NCBI RefSeq assembly: GCF_015160855.1
Contig: NZ_CP063373.1
Location: 1,922,001-1,986,000, forward strand
Length of the DNA stretch: 64,000 nucleotides
Direction of reading: 5' to 3'
Origin: Streptomyces ferrugineus
GTDB taxonomy: Bacteria; Actinomycetota; Actinomycetes; Streptomycetales; Streptomycetaceae
The notes beneath the pieces are model-generated. The model was not told the DNA's origin. It was given only the letters and a program-made list of their open reading frames with translations, and did no database searches. How positions within the stretch are numbered: position 1 is the stretch's first letter; each line of letters opens with the position of its first letter. Positions 58,868 through 64,000 of this stretch are shown piece after piece. Both the position numbers and the translations under genes were made by a program.

Positions 58868-58964
58868 GGCGTTTAGGCTCGTCGCAGGGGAACGGCCCGC
58901 TCAAGTACGTACTTCGGAGTGGGTGGTTACCGCCGGGAAAGGGTCCAGGCAGGGGAGGGGCGGC

Positions 58965-59372
58965 ATGGCGGTCGGACGACGGCCGGGGGCGTACATCTGT
59001 GGGATCGACGCGGCGATGGACGTGGTGGGCGGCAAGTGGAAGGTGCTCGTCCTGTGGGCGCTGAACGAGCGTCCGTGCCGCTTCGGGGAGCTGCGCCGGG
59101 AGCTGACGGGCGTGACGGAGAAGGTGCTCGCCGCACAGCTGCGGGAGCTGGAGGCCGACGGCATCGTCCACCGGGAGGCGTACGACGAGGTGCCCCCGCG
59201 GGTGGAGTACTCCCTGACGCCGCTCGGCGTGACGCTCAACGCGGCGCTGGCTCCGCTGGGGGCGTGGGGCCGGCAGAACATCCTCGAAGACCGTGCGCGG
59301 GGGTCAGCGACCGCTGCTGCCGACCAGATGAGCGAAGACCACCACATTGCCCCGATACCCGGTCGTCCGTGA
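58965..59372 (+). CDS. HxlR-family regulator
   Basis: 135 residues, ATG 58965 after GGAGG. The winged-helix HxlR pattern starts CGIDAAMDVVGGKWKVLVLWAL, with LRRELTGVTEKVLAAQLRELEADG. Some HxlR proteins sense reactive carbonyls or quinones via the N-terminal Cys, which is present here. It likely controls the divergent imine-reductase-like gene. It overlaps the end of the sortase gene by 69 bp tail to tail. Confidence 0.92.
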   Translation: MAVGRRPGAYICGIDAAMDVVGGKWKVLVLWALNERPCRFGELRRELTGVTEKVLAAQLRELEADGIVHREAYDEVPPRVEYSLTPLGVTLNAALAPLGAWGRQNILEDRARGSATAAADQMSEDHHIAPIPGRP

Positions 59373-59945
59373 GTAACCCCCGCCGCAGGTGATCACCCGC
59401 AGCTCGGGGCGCGCCGCCGCGCCGTACACCTTCTCGTCGGGGAACGCCTTCGCGTCGTACACCTCGATCGCGTCGACCGAGAACCGGGCCGTGCCGCCGT
59501 CGCGCCTGTCCACCTCGATCGTGCTGCCCTTGCGCAGGGCGCCGAGGCGGTAGAAGACGGCGGGCCCGTCGGCGTTGTCGACATGGCCGGCGACGATAGC
59601 GGTGCCCGTCTCGCCGGGCGTGGTCCCGGCCTCGTACCACCCGGCGAGGTTCTTCCGCTCGGCCGGCGGCACATCGAGGCTGCCCGCCTTCGTCAGCCCC
59701 AGGCCCATCAGGGGCGCGTCGACCTGGATCGAGGGTATGCGGATGCGGTCGGGAGGCGAGGGCGGCAGCGCGTCGGTGCCCACGGTGCGGGGCCGGCCGG
59801 TCTCCCGCGCGCCGGCCTGCGAGGGCGACGGCTGCGGCGGGGCGGGCGTCCCGGCGCCGCTGCTCAGCAGCCAGGCGCCGGAGCAGAGGGAGAGGAGGGT
59901 GACGGCGGCTATGGCGGCGTCACCGGCACTCCTTCGACTGCGCAC
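59304..59945 (-). CDS. Class F sortase
   Basis: 213 residues from GTG 59945 (GGGAGG six bases upstream); an in-frame GTG at 59975 is the alternative. One N-terminal membrane segment (about 10-32), a Pro-rich stretch, then the sortase barrel: His in VAGHVDN, Cys in VITCGGG and Arg in TGYRGNVVVF. It is a membrane-bound transpeptidase. Class F enzymes in actinobacteria have an unclear target; here its upstream neighbour is a secreted protein with a C-terminal anchor. Confidence 0.9.
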   Translation of the reverse strand: MRSRRSAGDAAIAAVTLLSLCSGAWLLSSGAGTPAPPQPSPSQAGARETGRPRTVGTDALPPSPPDRIRIPSIQVDAPLMGLGLTKAGSLDVPPAERKNLAGWYEAGTTPGETGTAIVAGHVDNADGPAVFYRLGALRKGSTIEVDRRDGGTARFSVDAIEVYDAKAFPDEKVYGAAARPELRVITCGGGYSRTTGYRGNVVVFAHLVGSSGR

Positions 59946-59980
59946 GCGAGCCTCCCGTGACTCTCCTGGGGCCACCCGTT

Positions 59981-60019
59981 CCCCCTCCGGGCCGCGAGGG
60001 GCGTCGGACCCGGAGGGGG
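59981..60019. terminator. Hairpin between the secreted-protein gene and the sortase
   Basis: CCCCCTCCGGG (59981-59991) pairs with CCCGGAGGGGG (60009-60019), an 11-bp stem with a 17-base loop, 44 bp after the stop of the secreted-protein gene (60063) and 36 bp before the sortase start. It may act as a partial terminator that lowers sortase expression. Confidence 0.6.
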
Positions 60020-60062
60020 AGGGGACGTGCGGTACCGGCGGACGGACAGCGGAGGGTGTCCG

Positions 60063-60581
60063 TCAGATCCCGTCGCCTCTCGCCCGGCGATGCAGGAGCC
60101 AGGTACCGCCCGCGGCGGCGACGGCGAGAGCCGCCACGCCGGCCGCGGTCTGCACGGGATCGCGGCCGTCCGGGCCGCCGACCCCCGTCTTCACACTTCC
60201 TCGCGGATGCACCTGCCCGCGCGTCGCCGTCAGCGTGACCACCAGGTCCCCCGTCACCCGCCGGCCGCCCTCGGCACAGGTCGCGACGATCTCGTACGTC
60301 CCCGGCTGCGCACTCGGCGGCACGCGGAACTTCCCGGCCGCCTGCTCGTCGCCACTGCCGGCCGCCATCGTGAAGTCCCCGGCGCCCACCGCACTGGCGT
60401 CGCCCGCCGCGGCCCCGTTGCGGCACGCGTCCGTGCGCACCGTGACCTCCCCGCCCGGCACGACCGAGGCCGGCCCCAGCTTCAGACCGCCGCCTTCGGC
60501 GCCGTACGCGGGCGCGACGACGGTCCCCACGGCGCCGACGGCCAGCGCGGTCCCGGTCAGCAGTCGGGCGGTACGTCGCAT
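60063..60581 (-). CDS. Secreted protein with C-terminal membrane anchor, sortase-linked
   Basis: 172 residues. Signal peptide (MRRTARLLTGTALAVGAVGT), about 105 residues of beta-rich sequence with two Cys, then a Gly-rich segment (KTGVGGPDGRD), a membrane segment (QTAAGVAALAVAAAGGTWLL) and a final HRRAR. The tail looks like a cell-wall sorting signal, but no clear LPxTG-type box is present. It precedes the class F sortase on the same strand, so it is the best local candidate for its substrate. Confidence 0.72.
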   Translation of the reverse strand: MRRTARLLTGTALAVGAVGTVVAPAYGAEGGGLKLGPASVVPGGEVTVRTDACRNGAAAGDASAVGAGDFTMAAGSGDEQAAGKFRVPPSAQPGTYEIVATCAEGGRRVTGDLVVTLTATRGQVHPRGSVKTGVGGPDGRDPVQTAAGVAALAVAAAGGTWLLHRRARGDGI

Positions 60582-61138
60582 CGAAGCTCCTCCGCACTCA
60601 ACGGGCCACGGCCCGCGACACCCCCATGTGCCGCTGCGTCGGCCGTGCCCCTGCCCTTCCGAGGTAAAGGGGAGCGGGGCGGGTGCGCTTCCCGAGAGAG
60701 CGCCGGAAACGGCTGAACGGAGCTTGGGAGGGAGGGGCGGAATCGCCGACGGACCAGTGTTTCAGCAGGTCACCGCAGCAGTGCGAGGGCGCTGCGGAGG
60801 AGAATAGGTTGGGCGGGGCACCGGGGTGTGAACGGGTGACGGCCGAGGCCCGGTAGTCGGGGTCGGCTGGGTGGTCGGGGAGTGGGGAGCCGGGGTCGGC
60901 CGGGCAGTCGGGCAGTCGGGATTAGTTCGGCAGACGGGGTCAGCTGGGCGGGTCGGGCGGTCGGGGGCAGGCGGGCATCCGGGATCAGCCAGCCGGGAGC
61001 CGGGAGCCGGGAGCCGGGAGCCGGGCAGCCGGGGCTAGCCGGGAGGCGGGTAGCCGGGGCCAGCCGGGTAGTCGGGGCCAGCCCGGAGCCAGGCAGGCAG
61101 GAGCAGACAGGCGGTCGGGAGTAGTCGGGCGGTCGGGA
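60582..61138. other. 557-bp G-rich intergenic stretch
   Basis: No gene is supported on either strand. The left third holds the promoter of the secreted-protein gene. From about 60875 it becomes a patchwork of short tandem motifs (GTCGGGC, GCCGGGA, CAGCCGGG). Open frames exist on the minus strand, but their amino-acid make-up follows the repeat and not a protein family. Confidence 0.6.
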
Positions 61139-61140
61139 TC
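60875..61140 (+). repeat. Degenerate G-rich minisatellite
   Basis: Short units of 7-10 bp built on GTCGGG and GCCGGG repeat throughout; the cleanest run is four to five copies of the heptamer AGCCGGG from about 60990 to 61025. G runs of three to four every few bases could form G-quadruplexes on the plus strand. Confidence 0.75.
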
Positions 61141-62107
61141 AGTTGGGGGATCGTGGTCCGTCCAGTCGTTGGTCTCGGCTGTGCGGCTCGTCCGGTTGCC
61201 ACTCCGCCAGTACCTCGCTCACCGCACGCCTTCCCACCCCCGCCAGTACCGGATTCGTGCCGTTCCCGCAGACGTCGCCGTAGTAGTGCTCGGCCATCAG
61301 CCCGAAGCAGAACGCCCACCCCCGCCCCCGCGCCCACGTCGCGTCGTCGACGTCGGCCGCCGCGCGGAAGACCTCGCGGGCTTCGGCGTCGAAGACCGCC
61401 CAGGCCGCGATGGTGTCGGCGGCGGGGTCGCCGACGCCGAGGCCGCCGAAGTCGATGACCGCGGTGAGGTGGCCGGAAGAGGTCAGCAGATTGCCCGGCA
61501 GGAGGTCGCCGTGGAGCCAGACGGGGGCGGCGGTCCACTGGGGGAGGCCGAGGGTGTGCTCCCAGAGCGCGGTCGCGGCCGGCGCGTCCAGCGTGCCGGC
61601 GGCGGCCAGCTCCCGGATCGCGGTGCGGACGTCGTCGTCGCTCTCGCCGACCGGGCCGCCCCGCCAGGACGGCGGGCCGCCGACCGCGTCCACCTTCCGC
61701 AGCGCCGCCACGAAGCGTCCCAACCGCTCGGCGGCTCCGCGTAGTTCGGTGATCGGCGCGTCGTGGGCGTTCTCGCCGTCCAGCCAGTCGTACACACCCC
61801 AGGGAAGTCCATAACCGGCGGCCGGTTCTCCCTTCGCCAGCGGTGTGGGGATGGCGAGGGGGAGGTGCGGGGCCAGCCGCGGCAGCCAGCGGTGCTCGGT
61901 GTCGACCTGGCGGGCCCCGCCGGGGAGCCGCGGCAGCCGTACGACCATGTCGTCGCCCAGCCGGTACATGGCGTTGTCGGTCCCGGCGGAGGCGACCCGC
62001 ACCACCGGCAGCCCGGCCCACCGCGGAAACTGCTCCGCGACCAGCCGGGCGACCAGTTCCTCGTCGATGTCCATCTCATCGGCGTGCATCTTCGTGGGCG
62101 ACGACAT
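61139..62107 (-). CDS. Aminoglycoside-phosphotransferase-fold kinase
   Basis: 322 residues. The APH fold is clear from WLHGDLLPGNLL (catalytic loop, Asp in HGD) and VIDFGGLGVGDPAAD (metal-binding DFG-like). N-terminal block DNAMYRLGDDMVVRLPR binds ATP. Substrates of such enzymes vary from antibiotics to sugars and homoserine, so a resistance role should not be assumed. Its C-terminus borders the G-rich repeats. Confidence 0.88.
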   Translation of the reverse strand: MSSPTKMHADEMDIDEELVARLVAEQFPRWAGLPVVRVASAGTDNAMYRLGDDMVVRLPRLPGGARQVDTEHRWLPRLAPHLPLAIPTPLAKGEPAAGYGLPWGVYDWLDGENAHDAPITELRGAAERLGRFVAALRKVDAVGGPPSWRGGPVGESDDDVRTAIRELAAAGTLDAPAATALWEHTLGLPQWTAAPVWLHGDLLPGNLLTSSGHLTAVIDFGGLGVGDPAADTIAAWAVFDAEAREVFRAAADVDDATWARGRGWAFCFGLMAEHYYGDVCGNGTNPVLAGVGRRAVSEVLAEWQPDEPHSRDQRLDGPRSPN

Positions 62108-62239
62108 ACGGCTCCGTCCGTGACGGGTGGGAGTGGCGTTGAGCCAGCCAGCACCCTAGGAGCGCGGCGAGCCCCACGGCCAGCCGATTACGGCTTCGCG
62201 GAACCCTGCAGCCGCCACCACCGCCCGGTCGCGCAACCG

Positions 62240-63886
62240 TCAGTCCACGTTCACCGCGCTCCACGCCGCGGCCACCGCCGCGGACTCCGCGCTCCCGGCC
62301 CCGTACAGATCCCGCGCCGCGTTCAGCGTCGCCGTCCGCGCCCCCGCGTACTTCGTCGAGGACGTCATGTAGACGGTCAGCGCCCGGTACCAGATCTTGC
62401 CGAGCTTGTCCCGGCCGATGCCCTGCACCGAAGAGCCGTCGCAGGTGGGCGAGTTGTAGCTGACGCCGTTGATCGTCTTCGCGCCGCTGCCCTCGGCGAG
62501 CAGATAGGCGAAGTGGTTCCCGATCCCCGACGAGTAGTGCACGTCGAGCTGCGACGTCGACGTGCTCCAGCAGTCGACCGAGACCCCGTCCCTGGACGGC
62601 TTGTCCATGTACCGCAGAGCACTCCGCCCGAGCCCCGACCGGACGACCTTCTCGCCGATCAGATAGTCCCCCGGATCCGAGGAGTTGGCCGCGTGGAACT
62701 CCACCAGCGTCCCGAAGATGTCGGACGTCGCCTCGTTCAGCCCACCGGACTCGCCCGAGTACGTCAGCGCCGCCGTCTTCGACGTCACGCCGTGCGTCAT
62801 CTCGTGCCCGGCGACGTCCAGCGACACCAGCGGACCGAGCTGCTCGCCGTCACCGTCGCCGTACGTCATGCAGAAGCAGGTGTCGTCCCAGAAGGCGTTG
62901 TTGTAGTCGTTGCCGTAGTGCACCCGGTTGAACGACCCCTTGCCGTCACCCGCGATGCCGTCGCGGCCGTGGACGTCCCTGTAGTAGTCCCACGTCATGT
63001 CCGTGCCGTACTGCGCGTCCACCGCGGCCGTCGAGCGGTCGGCCGTCGTGCCGCTGCCCCAGTGGTTGTCGGCGTCGGTGAAGACCGTGGACGGGGCGCG
63101 GTCGAGACAGATCGTCAGGATGCACAGGTCGGTCCTGTTCGCCGCGTCACCCGTGTACGTGCCGCCGCGCGTCGCGTCCTTGAGCTGGTACGTCGACCCC
63201 GAGGCCGTCGTGCGAAGCGGTACCGTCCCCGCGTACAGCGACCTGCCGTCCCCGGACGCCGTCTCGATGCTGTCCCACGCGTCGATCTGCGCGCCCGTGC
63301 GGGCGTCCGTCAGCACGGTCCGGGCGACCGGATTGCCGAGCGAGTCCTGCGCGACGGCATTGGTCCGCCAGGCCAGCCTCGGTGTGCCGTGCAGGGCGTC
63401 GACGACCAGCTCGGGCTTGGCCGTCAGCCGCTTCAGGGTCTCGCCGAGGTTGACGGCCCGCAGCGCGTTCGCCGCGAGGTCGGCCGCCCTGGGCGCCGGG
63501 ACCTCGGGTGTCACGCTCGACAGCGAGATCGGGCTCCGCACAGCGCGCGAGGCGCCGCGATACGTACCGTCCTCGGCCAGGTGGAGGACGAAGTCTCCGC
63601 CGATGACGGGGAGTTGGCGATAGGTGCGGTCGTAGCGGACGTGCTGCGCGCCGTCCGCGTCCACGACCACGTCCCGAACGCGGGTGCGCTGCGCGTCGGT
63701 CAGCCCCAGACTCCCCGCGAGGTCCGCGAGGACCGACGCCGCGTTGTCGATCGCGGTGGCCCGGCTCGGCCGGTCGTCCGCGCCGGCGGTGGGGGAGAGG
63801 GCGGTGGCCAGCAGGGTCGCGGCGGCGACGGCGGTGCCCGCCGTGGCGAGACGGGAACCTCGGATGTGCGGCCGTATTCGGCTCAT
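62240..63886 (-). CDS. Secreted M4-family zinc metalloprotease
   Basis: 548 residues from ATG 63886 (AAGGAG upstream). Signal peptide to about residue 37, an FTP/PepSY-type propeptide to about residue 200, then the thermolysin-like domain with HEMTH (His361, Glu362, His365) and the third ligand in GGLNEATSD. YSSGIGNHFAYLLAEG contains the catalytic-helix His. It cleaves proteins outside the cell after autoprocessing. Confidence 0.95.
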   Translation of the reverse strand: MSRIRPHIRGSRLATAGTAVAAATLLATALSPTAGADDRPSRATAIDNAASVLADLAGSLGLTDAQRTRVRDVVVDADGAQHVRYDRTYRQLPVIGGDFVLHLAEDGTYRGASRAVRSPISLSSVTPEVPAPRAADLAANALRAVNLGETLKRLTAKPELVVDALHGTPRLAWRTNAVAQDSLGNPVARTVLTDARTGAQIDAWDSIETASGDGRSLYAGTVPLRTTASGSTYQLKDATRGGTYTGDAANRTDLCILTICLDRAPSTVFTDADNHWGSGTTADRSTAAVDAQYGTDMTWDYYRDVHGRDGIAGDGKGSFNRVHYGNDYNNAFWDDTCFCMTYGDGDGEQLGPLVSLDVAGHEMTHGVTSKTAALTYSGESGGLNEATSDIFGTLVEFHAANSSDPGDYLIGEKVVRSGLGRSALRYMDKPSRDGVSVDCWSTSTSQLDVHYSSGIGNHFAYLLAEGSGAKTINGVSYNSPTCDGSSVQGIGRDKLGKIWYRALTVYMTSSTKYAGARTATLNAARDLYGAGSAESAAVAAAWSAVNVD

Positions 63887-64000
63887 CGGTCTCCTTGAAC
63901 AGGACGGCTCAGCGAGTGACCAAGATTCAAGGGGGCGTGCACATGCCATGACCAGGGGGAATACGTGCAGGTGTGTGAGGGGAGAGAATCGTTTCCGTGA
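63887..64000. other. Upstream region of the metalloprotease gene
   Basis: 114 bp to the window edge, likely the promoter of the M4 gene. No gene or strong dyad is seen. Confidence 0.4.

Noticed and set aside
61139..62107. Calling the kinase an aminoglycoside resistance gene
   Set aside because: The fold is shared by many metabolic kinases and nothing in the sequence or context points to an antibiotic substrate.
1..64000. tRNA, rRNA or CRISPR loci
   Set aside because: Looked for clover-leaf ends, TTC-loop patterns and regularly spaced repeats; the tandem arrays seen have no spacers and are simple repeats.

Overview
This 64-kb window is high-GC actinobacterial chromosome and almost certainly Streptomyces. 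Codons end in G or C, many genes start with GTG or TTG, and overlaps of the ATGA/GTGA/TGATG type are common. The order recO-uppS-zur-znuBCA-glyS, then dusB, ppdK and nirBD resembles, from memory, the SCO2487-SCO2525 part of the S. coelicolor core chromosome. No rRNA, tRNA or CRISPR array was seen. All names rest on reading the sequence; no database was searched.

Left part (1-5967): a tight co-directional cluster of uncharacterised proteins. It holds the end of a likely methyltransferase gene, then four genes matching in order and character the actinobacterial families named after SCO2524, SCO2523 (a P-loop ATPase with an altered Walker A), SCO2522 and SCO2521, then a membrane-anchored protein with a DUF6879/PLD-like end. 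A dense palindrome array (205-239) sits inside the cluster. This is the best candidate for an undescribed system. From 5968 to 8518 lie a TPR remnant, a DUF397/XRE pair, two small divergent genes and a DUF1266 protein.

Core block (8545-15458): recO, uppS, a small secreted protein, the zinc-uptake operon znuACB-zur with two Zur-type boxes before znuA, and glyS. Then come a LysE exporter, a THUMP RNA methyltransferase, a maltokinase-cap-like protein, an aldo/keto reductase, TetR, two MFS exporters with an XRE regulator between them, dusB, an LtaS/sulfatase-like membrane enzyme, two glycosidases with a divergent ROK repressor, and ppdK with twin palindromes upstream.

Middle (35404-46308): an accessory patch (TPR protein plus a 120-aa internally duplicated protein), a NUDIX hydrolase preceded by a 22-aa reading frame whose ribosome site lies in a perfect 16-bp hairpin, an Excalibur protein with an LAxTG sorting signal, a carbonic anhydrase-SulP bicarbonate pair, a two-component system, a Tat-exported PhoX-like protein, a second Excalibur protein and a secreted protein.

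Right part (46565-63886): two SDRs with a TetR and matching operators, the assimilatory nitrite reductase operon behind a well-formed GlnR box, a TnpB-like gene that has lost catalytic residues, a coupled heme oxygenase/prenyl diphosphate synthase pair, a TSUP permease, an imine-reductase-like enzyme with a divergent HxlR regulator, a class F sortase with a secreted partner, a low-complexity G-rich stretch, an aminoglycoside-phosphotransferase-fold kinase and a secreted M4 metalloprotease.
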